Positions 28,197 to 36,753 of a stretch of 64,000 bases of DNA are shown in pieces. This DNA is from Candidatus Zixiibacteriota bacterium. GTDB taxonomy: Bacteria > Zixibacteria > MSB-5A5 > DSPP01. The stretch is taken from the NCBI GenBank assembly GCA_022614805.1, contig JAKEHY010000002.1:7193-71192 (forward strand), read 5' to 3'. Within the stretch, counting starts at the first letter, position 1. Each line of letters begins with the position of its first letter. A program made the position numbers and the translations under genes. The notes below the pieces were generated by a model. That model was not told where the DNA came from and did not search any database. It saw only the letters and a list, made by a program, of their open reading frames with translations.

Positions 28197-28516
28197 AAAA
28201 GACAAAAGTGAAAAACCAACCGGAAGGGCTTTTTGTCAGAATTTACCGCTTGGTAAACAGCATTCCCCGGGGGAAGGTAACCACGTATGGAACCATCGCC
28301 CGGGTGCTGGGCAACCCGCGTTTATCCCGCCGCGTGGGGTTCGCGATGGCTTCTTTGCCGCAAGGTTCGGCCGTCCCCTGGTATCGGGTCGTCGGTAAAA
28401 ACGGCATTACGGTTCCTCCCCCGTATAACGCCATTCAAAAGTCGCTTTTGACCAAAGAAAAAGTGCGGTTCGATAAAAACGGTCGGCCGCTGGAGAAATA
28501 TTTTCATCAGTTCTGA
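28193..28516 (+). CDS. Alkyltransferase-like protein (ATL, MGMT family)
   Basis: This 107-residue protein has the C-terminal DNA-binding fold of O6-alkylguanine-DNA alkyltransferase. It contains IPRGKVTTYGTIARVLG and the recognition stretch NPRLSRRVGFAMA, but the catalytic PCHRV is PWYRVV, with Trp63 in place of Cys. That substitution defines ATL proteins, which bind alkylated guanine, flip it out and hand the lesion to nucleotide excision repair. It starts by ATGA overlap with the receiver-like gene. Confidence 0.9.
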   Translation: MKKTKVKNQPEGLFVRIYRLVNSIPRGKVTTYGTIARVLGNPRLSRRVGFAMASLPQGSAVPWYRVVGKNGITVPPPYNAIQKSLLTKEKVRFDKNGRPLEKYFHQF

Positions 28517-28570
28517 ATTGAGAACGGCATGGATGCTGGTTTTCGACAATATGAAAGCAGACCGTAGGGC

Positions 28571-28685
28571 TTGATTTTTGTGCGGAAATTCATACATTAA
28601 AAAGGCCCAAGAGAACGGGTTTAGCCCTGCTCCCTCCAAGCCCTAACGGCCGGAGGCAGCCAAACTTTTGACCGAAGGGAGAGCA
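28571..28685 (+). promoter_or_regulatory. Promoter and leader of the rpsF operon
   Basis: TTGATT (28571-28576) and TACATT (28593-28598) are spaced by 16 bases. The transcribed leader before rpsF has a hairpin formed by GCTCCCTCC and GGAGGCAGC with one mismatch. Such leaders often bind S6-S18 for autoregulation, but I cannot match the known consensus with confidence. The rest of 28517-28570 shows nothing distinct. Confidence 0.45.
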
Positions 28686-29027
28686 ATGCAGACCTACGAA
28701 ACAACTTTAATTCTATCCCCCATTTTGCCGGAAGCGGACTGGGAGGCGAAAGCCGCCAAATACGAAGGGCTTATCACTTCCGGCGGCGGGGAAATCAAAA
28801 AGAAGGAAATCTGGGGAATTCGCAAGCTGGCCTATCCCATCCGCCACAAATCGCAGGGATATTACGTTTTTTTCCAGTACCAGGCCCCCGGCGAGGTGCC
28901 GCGGGAGTTGGACCGGAACATCGGGCTGGATGAAGAAGTGCTGCGCCACCTGACGGTCCTGTCCAAGCGGGTTCCGATTCGTCCCGCACCGGAAGTTCCG
29001 GAGACGCAAGCGAAAGGAGTGGAATAA
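28686..29027 (+). CDS. rpsF: 30S ribosomal protein S6
   Basis: This 113-residue protein binds the central domain of 16S rRNA with S18. It starts [14 protein letters not shown] and contains [20 protein letters not shown], matching the S6 core. ATG 28686 is preceded by GGGAG. Its stop overlaps the rpsR start by one base. It heads rpsF-rpsR-DUF2232-rplI, a common bacterial order often near the origin, although no ssb lies between rpsF and rpsR. Confidence 0.97.
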   Translation: MQTYETTLILSPILPEADWEAKAAKYEGLITSGGGEIKKKEIWGIRKLAYPIRHKSQGYYVFFQYQAPGEVPRELDRNIGLDEEVLRHLTVLSKRVPIRPAPEVPETQAKGVE

Positions 29028-29314
29028 TGCCGCGCCGTTTTGAGCGGGATGAAGAACACCACCGGATGGAAAGAGGGGAGCGGGGGGAAAGGGCCCCGGT
29101 CAGCAAGAAAAGTTGCCGCTTTTGCGCCAACCCGTTTGACCCGATAGATTATAAGAACGAGCGGCAGGTGCGCCGGCTGATTTCGGAGCGGGGGAAAATC
29201 CTTCCCCGCCGGGCCACCGGCAACTGCGCCAAGCACCAAAGGGAGGCGGCCCTGGCCGTCAAATATGCCCGGCATCTGGCGCTTTTGCCGTTTGTTTCGG
29301 AATTTCATAAATGA
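29027..29314 (+). CDS. rpsR: 30S ribosomal protein S18
   Basis: This 95-residue protein has the S18 core [20 protein letters not shown] and [20 protein letters not shown], preceded by a CRFC pair as in cysteine-bearing S18 versions. The N-terminus is Arg/Glu-rich. It sits between rpsF and the membrane gene and overlaps the latter by four bases. Confidence 0.97.
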   Translation: MPRRFERDEEHHRMERGERGERAPVSKKSCRFCANPFDPIDYKNERQVRRLISERGKILPRRATGNCAKHQREAALAVKYARHLALLPFVSEFHK

Positions 29315-30249
29315 AGCTGGTTGGAATGCTTTTGGCTTTGACTTTCGGCCTGACGGTTCTGGCCACCGGCGGGTGGCTGCCGGCCGGGGCGGTTTTCGCA
29401 CTCAACCTGGCGCTTTCGGTGTCGCTCATCTTTCTTTTCGGCCGCCTGCCGCTCGGCGCCTCACTCGGGTGGACGTTCATTTTAACCGCGGCTTCCGGCT
29501 GGATGGGAAAAAGCTGGATGGCGGCGGTGGTTTATCTTGCCTTAACCCTTTTGCCGGCGGCGGCGGTCGGGCTGGCGGTGGCGAAAAAGATTTCGTACGG
29601 CCGAACGCTTCTGGTGTTGGCGGCCTCGGCTTTGGCTCCCACCGCTCTTTTTGTCGGGTTCGCCTATTCATCGGTCCAGCTTCAACTTTTGGCGTTTGGC
29701 GAAACGATGAAGCAAACCCTGGCCGGGCTGGGGGCGGGTTTGGGCTCCTCCGCCCGGGGGGAGCAGTTCCAGAAGGCCGTCCAATCTTACCTTGAATTCA
29801 TTGTCGGAGTGATTCCAGCATTATACTTTATATCCAGCTTCTTCTTTCTGGCGCTGTCCCATTTGCTGGCCGTCTGGGCCTTGGGGCGCCTGGGCATCTT
29901 TTCCCCGGGGCCGAAAAAATTCATAACCTGGCAGGCGCCGTTTTTTCTCGTTTTTCTGCTCGGCGCCGGGCTGGCCAGTCATCTTTTTTTGGAAGCGGGC
30001 TGGGTGGCCGCGGCCGACAATCTGCTTGTGGTGGTGATTTTCATCTATGCGGTCGGCGGGGCGTCGAATGTGGAATACTTTTTGAAAAAATTGCGCGCCC
30101 ACTGGGCGGTGAAGGGTTTGTTTTACGTTTGGATGGTTCTTTTCGGACTGGCCTCTTTTTTTATTCTCTCGGCGGTCGGGTTTTTGGACAGTCGGTTTGA
30201 TTTTCGGGGGCTCAAAAAAGTTGCTTTGACAAAGGAAAGCGAGGAATAG
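29311..30249 (+). CDS. DUF2232-type (YybS-like) integral membrane protein
   Basis: This 312-residue protein has eight or so hydrophobic helices and no soluble domain. Its position between rpsR and rplI matches the widespread DUF2232/YybS gene of that operon, of unknown function. ATG 29311 overlaps the rpsR stop by four bases, so it is coupled to ribosomal synthesis. The helices include [20 protein letters not shown] and the C-terminal [13 protein letters not shown]. Confidence 0.8.
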   Translation: MKLVGMLLALTFGLTVLATGGWLPAGAVFALNLALSVSLIFLFGRLPLGASLGWTFILTAASGWMGKSWMAAVVYLALTLLPAAAVGLAVAKKISYGRTLLVLAASALAPTALFVGFAYSSVQLQLLAFGETMKQTLAGLGAGLGSSARGEQFQKAVQSYLEFIVGVIPALYFISSFFFLALSHLLAVWALGRLGIFSPGPKKFITWQAPFFLVFLLGAGLASHLFLEAGWVAAADNLLVVVIFIYAVGGASNVEYFLKKLRAHWAVKGLFYVWMVLFGLASFFILSAVGFLDSRFDFRGLKKVALTKESEE

Positions 30250-30253
30250 GGAA

Positions 30254-30715
30254 ATGAAGGTCATTTTGAAGGAGGACGTGGAAAAACTGGGGAAGGTGGG
30301 GGAGGTGGTGCGCGTGGCAGACGGCTACGCGCGGAACTATCTTTTGCCCCGCCAGCTGGCGACCGTGGCCACCAAGGGGACGCTTAAGGCCGTCGAGCAC
30401 ATCACCCGCGAAAAAGCGCTGCGCGACCAGAAAAGAAGGCGGGAGCTGGAACGGCTCAAACAGAGTATAGAGAAACTCTCACTTATGACCGAAAAAGAAA
30501 CAGGGGAGGAGGACCGGCTGTTCGGGTCGGTCACCAGCTCCGAGATTGCCGAGCTTCTGGCCCAGCAGGGGATTGGGGTGGACCGGCGCAAAATCGAACT
30601 GGAGGAGCCGATAAAGGCTTTGGGGATTTACGAAGTGCCGGTGCGGCTGGGATTGGACATCACCGCCACCCTGAAGCTGTGGGTGGTGCGGAAAAAAGAG
30701 GAGATTTCGGGTTAA
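30254..30715 (+). CDS. rplI: 50S ribosomal protein L9
   Basis: This 153-residue protein has the L9 N-terminal domain MKVILKEDVEKLGKVGEVV and VADGYARNYLLPR, a long central helix, and a C-terminal rRNA-binding domain ending near VPVRLGLDITATLKLWV. ATG 30254 lies four bases after the membrane gene stop. It closes the ribosomal group. Confidence 0.97.
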   Translation: MKVILKEDVEKLGKVGEVVRVADGYARNYLLPRQLATVATKGTLKAVEHITREKALRDQKRRRELERLKQSIEKLSLMTEKETGEEDRLFGSVTSSEIAELLAQQGIGVDRRKIELEEPIKALGIYEVPVRLGLDITATLKLWVVRKKEEISG

Positions 30716-30771
30716 ACGGAAACGGTTCTTTTGCGTATTATTTGATGGGAAAGGAAAGCGGGTAAAAAGAC

Positions 30772-31290
30772 GTGGCGGAAATGATTCAATCCAAAATCAA
30801 CGGGCTGGCTTTAGACGTTTCCACCCAGTCGCCGGTGGTGATTTTAGCCCCCTTGGACGCCTCCGGCCCCAACGGGGAAAAGGTTTTGCCCATCTGGATC
30901 GGCCCGTTCGAAGCCCAGGCGATTGCGATGGAGCTTTCCGGCATTCCCTCCAAAAGGCCCTTGACCCACGACCTGATTAAAGCGGTCATTGGCTCGATGG
31001 GGGGAAAGGTGGAGAAAATCGAGGTTACCGAACTGGTGAACCAGACTTTCTACGCCAAAATCTACGTCTCCGTCAACAGTCACACCGTCGAAATCGATGC
31101 CCGTCCTTCCGATTCTTTGGCTTTGGCCTTGAAATCCAAAGCGCCGATTTTCGTCAACGGAGAGCTCTTTCAAGAGCGCAAAGACCAAATGGGCCCCATC
31201 GGGGGGCCGGAGTCGGGCGAGTCGCCCGATTCGCTGCGCGAGCGGCTGCGGCGCATCAACCCGGAAGATTTCGGCCGGTATTCGCTGTAG
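30772..31290 (+). CDS. Bifunctional nuclease family protein (DUF151)
   Basis: This 172-residue protein belongs to the DUF151/BFN fold: LALDVSTQSPVVILAPL, VLPIWIGPFEAQAIAMEL and the conserved RPLTHDLI, followed by the DARPSDSLALAL signature and a charged tail. The plant relative BBD1 has nuclease activity, while bacterial members have no settled role. It starts at GTG 30772 (VAEMIQSK), 56 bases after rplI. A palindromic repeat separates it from mrp. Confidence 0.82.
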   Translation: MAEMIQSKINGLALDVSTQSPVVILAPLDASGPNGEKVLPIWIGPFEAQAIAMELSGIPSKRPLTHDLIKAVIGSMGGKVEKIEVTELVNQTFYAKIYVSVNSHTVEIDARPSDSLALALKSKAPIFVNGELFQERKDQMGPIGGPESGESPDSLRERLRRINPEDFGRYSL

Positions 31291-31329
31291 TTGGTTTCTT
31301 CGGCATTTTTTTCCCATTCAAATTTATCG

Positions 31330-31397
31330 GGTAGCGGAAACCTTCAGGTTTCCATTTTTCATTGAGGAACAATGGAGGACTAAAGTCCTCCGCTACC
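31330..31397. repeat. Two-lobed palindromic element with GGTAGCGGA ends
   Basis: Terminal inverted repeats GGTAGCGGA and TCCGCTACC enclose two smaller hairpins: GGAAACC / GGTTTCC, then GGAGGACT / AGTCCTCC. The pattern resembles the 8892-8943 element and could be a miniature mobile palindrome. It lies upstream of mrp. Confidence 0.65.
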
Positions 31398-31490
31398 ACA
31401 AAAAGCGAGTTTCTTGGTAAACACCGGACGTTTGATTATATTGCTTATGGCAGTGTAGAAAAACCGAAAAGACGCATCTGCCCCATTGAT

Positions 31491-32567
31491 ATGGTCACTG
31501 AAAAACTCATTTGGAAAGCGTTAGAAAGCGTGAAAGACCCGGAGTTGGGGATTTCCATTGTCCGGCTCGGCATGGTCAAGAAAGTGAGCGCAAACGGCGG
31601 GAAGGTCGCCGTGGACGTGGCCTTGACCATTTCCGGCTGCCCTTTGCGGGAGAGAGTGGAAAGGGATGTCACCGAAGCGGTTTCTGCTCTTGATGGGGTT
31701 CGCGCCGTTCAAGTCAATCTGGGAGTGATGGCCAAAGAGGAACGGGATGAACTGGTGGCCCAGTTGACCGGGCGGAAGAAAACCGAACTTTTTTCCGGCC
31801 AGCGGCCCAAAAAAGTGATTCCGGTCGCTTCCGGCAAGGGAGGGGTGGGAAAATCGACGGTCACCGTCAACCTGGCGGTGGCGCTGGCCGCTTTGGGCTA
31901 CAAGGTGGGGGTTATCGACGCCGACGTGTACGGTTTTTCCATCCCGCAGATGCTGGGGGTCTCCGGCCGTCCCACGGTCATCAACCAGATGATAATTCCT
32001 CTCGAAAAAGACGGCGTCAAGGTGATTTCCATCGGCTTTTTAGTGCCGGAGGATGCTTCCGTCATCTGGCGGGGGCCGATGCTGCACAAAGCCATCACCC
32101 AGTTTATGACCGACGTTTTCTGGGGGGAACTGGACTTTTTGCTTTTGGACCTGCCCCCGGGGACGGGGGATGTTTCCATCACTGTGGCGCAGGCCCTGCC
32201 GGAGGCGGAAATTTTGATTGTCACCACCCCGCAGAAGGCGGCTTACAGCGTAGCCGCCCGGATTTCCAAGCTGGCCGAAGTGGCGCATTTGAAAATTCTG
32301 GGGGTCGTGGAGAATATGTCTTTCTTCCAGACATCGGGTGGGGAAAAAGTTCAGATTTTTGGCAAGGGAGGCGGAAAGGAACTGGCCGAAAAGTTGAGGG
32401 TACCCCTGTTGGGTGAAATTCCGATTGAGGTGGAAATTCGGGAGGGTTCCGACAGCGGCCGTCCGGTTGCGATTTACCGGAAGGATACGGCCGTGGGCCG
32501 CTTGTACGCTGAACTTGCCGGAAAACTCGCCGCCACTCTGCCTCAACCGGTTTTGGCCGTTTCGTAG
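31491..32567 (+). CDS. mrp: Mrp/ApbC-type iron-sulfur carrier ATPase with MIP18 domain
   Basis: This 358-residue protein has an N-terminal MIP18-like domain (1-85) and a P-loop ATPase with Walker A GKGGVGKST (115-123) and DLPPGTGDVSITVAQ. Mrp/ApbC proteins assemble and transfer Fe-S clusters. The usual CxxC pair after ENMS reads FQTSGGEK and has no cysteines, so cluster binding may be altered. ATG 31491 was chosen because the MIP18 fold starts there; upstream codons cross the palindromic repeat. Its last 25 bases overlap the convergent glycosyltransferase end. Confidence 0.9.
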   Translation: MVTEKLIWKALESVKDPELGISIVRLGMVKKVSANGGKVAVDVALTISGCPLRERVERDVTEAVSALDGVRAVQVNLGVMAKEERDELVAQLTGRKKTELFSGQRPKKVIPVASGKGGVGKSTVTVNLAVALAALGYKVGVIDADVYGFSIPQMLGVSGRPTVINQMIIPLEKDGVKVISIGFLVPEDASVIWRGPMLHKAITQFMTDVFWGELDFLLLDLPPGTGDVSITVAQALPEAEILIVTTPQKAAYSVAARISKLAEVAHLKILGVVENMSFFQTSGGEKVQIFGKGGGKELAEKLRVPLLGEIPIEVEIREGSDSGRPVAIYRKDTAVGRLYAELAGKLAATLPQPVLAVS

Positions 32568-33661
32568 ATTTCTTCCAGCCTTTTCAAAATCAATGGTAGC
32601 GCAAACTTTTCGGCCACTTTTTTTTGGCCGGCTTGGCCCATTTTTTTCCGGTGCCCGGCGTCCGTTGCCAACTTCACAACCGCTTGAACGAAAGACTCCC
32701 CGGAACTGCCGACGAAATCGGCCAGCGGAATGAGGTATCCTTCCGCTCCGTCGGTAATGATTTCCGGGATGGCTCCGGCCTGCGGGCCGACAACCGGCAG
32801 GCCGGCGGCCATCGCCTCAATGACCGAAAGGCCGAACGATTCCTCGTAGGCCAAGGAAAGGAAGATGTCCGCAGCGGCCAGATAGGGACGCACGTCCGGC
32901 ACCCCCTCCGGCCCGCTCCAGAAAAGATAGGGGCCCAAGCCCTGACGCTTGATTTCCTGAAAACACTGAATGAAAAGCTTTTTGTCGTCCGGGTACCAGC
33001 CGCCGACGATTAGAAACCGGAGCTTCGGCTCCTTTTCCAGCAATTGGGGGGCCAGACGAATTAAATCGAGATGCCCTTTTTTTGGGGTGATGCGGGCAAT
33101 CATTCCGACCACAATTTCATCGGCCGACCAGCCTAATTCGGCTCGAGTCTTTTCGCGCAGTTGGGGAGTTGTTTTCCAATTTTCAGGTAAAATTCCGTTG
33201 TGCAGGGTCACGATTTTTTCCGGCGGGACAGGATAAACCGTCCGGCACCTTTCCGCCAGAAAATCGGAGACCGGCAGGATGCGGGAAACTTTGGCGTACA
33301 ACCAGCGGTGGTAAAAGTCCTTTTTGGGACGGCCGGGTGACAGGTGCTTGACCAAAAAAAGCTTCGTTTCGGGAAATTTTCGCAGCCCCCAGACGAGGTA
33401 AGGCAGGTCCTTGGGATAATGGGAGATAATCAGGTCAAGCTTCTTTTCAGCCGTCAGCCTGCGGACGGCGGCTAAGAGTTTTAGGCGGCTTGGTACGGTG
33501 AAGAGGTTCGGCGTTTCGTGCCGTTTTTCGGCAAGGGGGGTTCCGGCCCGGGCCAAAAGATAGGCTTCCTTCCCCTCGGTAAGCCAGAAATTATGCCAGT
33601 CCAAGGGGACTTTTTCCAATCCCCCCCAGCTGGCGGAAGTCAAAACCTGCAGGATTCTCAA
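32543..33661 (-). CDS. GT4-family glycosyltransferase
   Basis: This 372-residue GT-B enzyme has the C-terminal donor-site motif YEESFGLSVIEAMAAGLPVVGP, typical of GT4, plus MIARITPKKGHLDLI and LFLVKHLSPGRPKKD in the acceptor half. TTG 33661 (LRILQVLTSASWGG) is the start, overlapping the transporter stop by three bases; the frame extends far upstream but without coding character. It likely adds a sugar to a surface glycan. The RmlA- and RmlD-like genes in the same run could supply an activated deoxysugar. Confidence 0.82.
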   Translation of the reverse strand: MRILQVLTSASWGGLEKVPLDWHNFWLTEGKEAYLLARAGTPLAEKRHETPNLFTVPSRLKLLAAVRRLTAEKKLDLIISHYPKDLPYLVWGLRKFPETKLFLVKHLSPGRPKKDFYHRWLYAKVSRILPVSDFLAERCRTVYPVPPEKIVTLHNGILPENWKTTPQLREKTRAELGWSADEIVVGMIARITPKKGHLDLIRLAPQLLEKEPKLRFLIVGGWYPDDKKLFIQCFQEIKRQGLGPYLFWSGPEGVPDVRPYLAAADIFLSLAYEESFGLSVIEAMAAGLPVVGPQAGAIPEIITDGAEGYLIPLADFVGSSGESFVQAVVKLATDAGHRKKMGQAGQKKVAEKFALPLILKRLEEIYETAKTG

Positions 33662-34995
33662 ATGAAAAAAAGAAAGGCAACCGAGACGATCAGGATGTAA
33701 ACGAAGAAAATCAAAAGCTCGTAGCCCAGAATTTCCTTGAATTCCACTTTGGCCACGGTCAAAAGGGGAATGGCCCAAAAGGGTTGAATCAAATCGGTGG
33801 CCATATCCCCCCAGGCGTAGGAGGTCACGACCTTGGCGGTCGGCACCCCCAGGCCCTGGGCGGCCTCCAACAAATAGGGGGCCTCGATGGCCCATTTGGA
33901 GCCGCCGGAGGGGACGAAGTAGTTTACCAACCCGGAATACCAGTAAACCAAGAGCGGGTAGGTTTTGGCCGAAGAGAGGGAAACGAACCAGTTGCCGACG
34001 ATTTCCGCCAGGCCGGATTCCTTGATGATGCCGTACATCCCGGCGTAAAAGGGGAACTGGATGATTACTCCGAAGACCAGCTTCCCCCCTTCTTCGGCCG
34101 CCCGCCAAAAACTTTGGGGAGAGGAATGCAGGGCCAAGCCCAAAAACAGGAAAATGAAATTGAGCAAGTCGATGTTTAAGCCGGCCTTGTCGGAAACAAA
34201 GCGCAACCAGAGCCAAGTCAAAGCGGTCATGGCAAAAAGGAGATTCAAAAGGGGCGTTTTTTCCCACCAGTCGAGCCAGTTCGCCGGTTTTGCCAGCCGG
34301 TAACTTTCCCGTCCGGCAAATTCTTCGAGAAGCTGGGGATTCACCGGGCGGCTTTTTTCGGAAGCCGGATGCAGGGCCGGAACGAAAAAGGCCAGAACGA
34401 GGGTTACCAACCCGGCTAATATTAAGTTGAAGCTGGAAAAAATCGTTTCGCCGGTCGGAATCAGGCCGATTTTGGATTCCAGGAAATGTCCCGGCGTCGC
34501 CACCAGAAGCGGGGCCGAGGCGGAAAGGCCGGCGTGCCAGGTGCAGCCCATTCCCAAATAGGCGGCGGCAACCAGCAAGGGGTAGTCAACGCCGGTTTTC
34601 CGGCGGGCTATCTGGCGCACCAAAAGAGCCGAGCCGACCATCGAGAGCCCCCAGTGAAAAAAAGCGAACACCAGCGAGGCCAAAGTCATAACCAAAATCG
34701 AGCTTTTGGGGCCTTTGGCCAGGCCGGCCGTTTTTTCCAAAAGGGCGGCGACCGGCGCGGAGGAGGCGACGATGTAGCCGGTCAGAATTATCAGGCACAT
34801 CTGCATCGCAAAAGGAAGAAGCTTCCAGAAGCCGTTTCCCCAGAATTTAATCGCATCGGCCAAGGAAGTTTGTGCCACGCCCAAAGACAAGACAAAGGTG
34901 AACAGGGTCAAAATCAGGGCGATGACGAAAGCGGAGGGGATGAGCCGTTCGCTTACGTTTATAAGCCCGGCGGCGGTTCGGGACAGGATTTTCAT
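33658..34995 (-). CDS. Short-chain fatty acid transporter, AtoE-like
   Basis: This 445-residue membrane protein has around ten helices and AtoE-type features: INVSERLIPSAFVIALILTL at the start, FHWGLSMVGSALLVRQIARR and NYFVPSGGSKWAIEAPYL. AtoE proteins import short-chain fatty acids such as butyrate or acetoacetate. It lies between the sugar reductase (three-base gap) and the glycosyltransferase (overlap). Such a mix in one run suggests shared transcription rather than a single pathway. Confidence 0.82.
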   Translation of the reverse strand: MKILSRTAAGLINVSERLIPSAFVIALILTLFTFVLSLGVAQTSLADAIKFWGNGFWKLLPFAMQMCLIILTGYIVASSAPVAALLEKTAGLAKGPKSSILVMTLASLVFAFFHWGLSMVGSALLVRQIARRKTGVDYPLLVAAAYLGMGCTWHAGLSASAPLLVATPGHFLESKIGLIPTGETIFSSFNLILAGLVTLVLAFFVPALHPASEKSRPVNPQLLEEFAGRESYRLAKPANWLDWWEKTPLLNLLFAMTALTWLWLRFVSDKAGLNIDLLNFIFLFLGLALHSSPQSFWRAAEEGGKLVFGVIIQFPFYAGMYGIIKESGLAEIVGNWFVSLSSAKTYPLLVYWYSGLVNYFVPSGGSKWAIEAPYLLEAAQGLGVPTAKVVTSYAWGDMATDLIQPFWAIPLLTVAKVEFKEILGYELLIFFVYILIVSVAFLFFI

Positions 34996-34998
34996 CCG

Positions 34999-35925
34999 CT
35001 AATTCGGGCGGGGATGCGCGGCAAAGAAGGATTCGTAATTTTTTTTCAGAAAAGAGAGGCTTTCTTCCACCGAGAAGATTGAGGATTTCAGAACGGCCTG
35101 TGCTTTTTCGGTTCTCACTCCGCCCAAAAGGGGGCGGGGGGCAGGCTGCTTCAACGAAGCCGTGTCAACCGGGTCGATTAGCTCGTGGTCGTAGTTGAAA
35201 AAGCGGGCGATGCGCATCGCGAAATCGTAGCGGGATAAATAAGTTTTCCCGGCCAGATTCAAAACACCTTCCAATTTTTTTTCCACCGCTTCTTTCACCA
35301 AGGCGGCCAGATTGTCGGCCAGAGTCGGGTTATTGTACTGGTCGGATACGATTTTGACCGGTCGCGCGGCCGAAAGCTCCCCCACTAGCCACATAAAAAA
35401 ATTCGGTTTGGAAGCCTCTTCGTGGATGCCGAAAAGGACGTTGGTGCGCACCACCAGGTGGCGGCAGCCGACCCGCACCACTTTTTCCTCCCCCCAGTAT
35501 TTGGTTTTGGCGTAATAGCCGAGCGGGTTGGGGCGGGCTTCCTCGGAGTAGGGGCCGGCTTTGCCATCGAAGATGTAGTCGGTGGAGAAATGAACCAAGA
35601 AGCTGCCGTTCCGCTTGACCTGTTGAGCCAAAAACCCGACCGCTTCGGCGTTGACCTGATAGGCGGCGGCCCGCTCGGATTCGGCTTGGTCGACCTTTGA
35701 ATAGGCGGCGCAATTTATCACCACCTCCGGTTTGAAGTCCGAAAGCAAGGCGGTGACAGCGCCGAAATCGGCGATATTCAAAACTCCGGCGGGAGGGTCA
35801 AAAGTCCAGTTTTCCTTGGGAGAATTAAAGGTGGCCAGAACCTCGTGGCCGGGGTCTTGGGCGAAAAGCCGGGCGATTTTGAGTCCCAAAAGTCCCAAAG
35901 CCCCGGTGACCAAGACGCGGCTCAT
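34999..35925 (-). CDS. RmlD-like dTDP-4-dehydrorhamnose reductase family SDR
   Basis: This 308-residue extended SDR begins MSRVLVTGALGLLGLKIARL (NAD binding) and has the catalytic STDYIFDG and YYAKTKYWGE (YxxxK). It resembles RmlD, which reduces dTDP-4-keto-L-rhamnose, or related sugar-nucleotide reductases. ATGA overlap with the upstream nucleotidyltransferase gene (35922-35925) supports a shared pathway. rmlB and rmlC are not in this window, so the exact sugar is unproven. Confidence 0.78.
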   Translation of the reverse strand: MSRVLVTGALGLLGLKIARLFAQDPGHEVLATFNSPKENWTFDPPAGVLNIADFGAVTALLSDFKPEVVINCAAYSKVDQAESERAAAYQVNAEAVGFLAQQVKRNGSFLVHFSTDYIFDGKAGPYSEEARPNPLGYYAKTKYWGEEKVVRVGCRHLVVRTNVLFGIHEEASKPNFFMWLVGELSAARPVKIVSDQYNNPTLADNLAALVKEAVEKKLEGVLNLAGKTYLSRYDFAMRIARFFNYDHELIDPVDTASLKQPAPRPLLGGVRTEKAQAVLKSSIFSVEESLSFLKKNYESFFAAHPRPN

Positions 35926-36656
35926 TTGCTTCGCTTGGTTCGGTACTCGAAAACTCTTCGCCCCGCTTCCGCCAAAGCCCCAATCGACTCTCCGGCGTCG
36001 GCCCAGAACCCCTTCAGGACCGAATAGGTCATCGTTCCTTTGCCGATGTAGGCGTTGTTGATGTCGGTCACTTCCAGTTCCCCGCGGGCGGAGGGTTTCA
36101 AGGTCTTGACGATGTCAAAAACCTCGTTGTCGTACATATATATTCCGATTACGGCCAAGTCCGATTTCGGCTTTTTGGGTTTTTCGACGATGTTCAAAAC
36201 CCGGCCGCTTTTGACTTCCGCCACGCCATAGGCCTTTGGGTTTTGCACTTTCTTCAGGAAAATCTTGGCGCCGGAGCGCTGGCGTTTGAAGGCCTCCACC
36301 TCATCCTGGATGGATTCAAATATCAGGTTGTCCCCCAGCATCACCAAAACCTTTTCCCCTTCGGCGAAATGCTCCGCCAGCCCAATCGCCTCGGCAATGC
36401 CTCCTTCTTTTTCCTGGTAGGTGTAGTTCAGATGTTTAAGCCCGAAAGCCCGGCCGTTCCCCAAAAGCCGCAAAAAATCGCCGGCGGAGTTGCCGCCGGT
36501 GACGATAAGAATGTCCTTAATGCTTGCCTCCACCAGGGTTTGGATGGGATAAAAAATCATCGGCTGGTCGAAAACCGGCAACAGATGCTTGTTGGTGATT
36601 TTGGTCAAAGGAAAAAGCCGGGTTCCCAGCCCGCCGGCCAAAATAACACCTTTCAT
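35922..36656 (-). CDS. RmlA-like sugar-1-phosphate nucleotidyltransferase
   Basis: This 244-residue enzyme has the nucleotide loop GGLGTRLFPLT, the KITNKHLLPVFDQPMIFYPI motif typical of glucose-1-phosphate thymidylyltransferase, and VMLGDNLIF. It is shorter than the tetrameric RmlA (about 290) because the C-terminal extension is missing. It would make dTDP-sugar from dTTP and sugar-1-phosphate. It is the first gene of the run with RmlD, AtoE and the glycosyltransferase. Confidence 0.82.
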   Translation of the reverse strand: MKGVILAGGLGTRLFPLTKITNKHLLPVFDQPMIFYPIQTLVEASIKDILIVTGGNSAGDFLRLLGNGRAFGLKHLNYTYQEKEGGIAEAIGLAEHFAEGEKVLVMLGDNLIFESIQDEVEAFKRQRSGAKIFLKKVQNPKAYGVAEVKSGRVLNIVEKPKKPKSDLAVIGIYMYDNEVFDIVKTLKPSARGELEVTDINNAYIGKGTMTYSVLKGFWADAGESIGALAEAGRRVFEYRTKRSK

Positions 36657-36701
36657 TTTCTGCTCAGTACTCCCTTACCCATTCCGGTTTGGCTTAATTG
36701 A

Positions 36702-36737
36702 CCCAAAAAGCAAGGGGCGGGCTGGCAACCCGCCCCT
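36702..36737 (-). terminator. Terminator of rplY
   Basis: The stem AGGGGCGGG / CCCGCCCCT (36713-36737) is followed in the leftward direction by a T-rich stretch (AAAAAG at 36705-36710 on the plus strand). It ends transcription from rplY before the sugar genes. Confidence 0.8.
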
Positions 36738-36753
36738 GAATATTGATGGAAAA

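Noticed and set aside
33662-34267. Upstream extension of the glycosyltransferase frame
   Set aside because: It runs antisense-free but through the AtoE coding region in another frame; the GT-B fold begins at TTG 33661.
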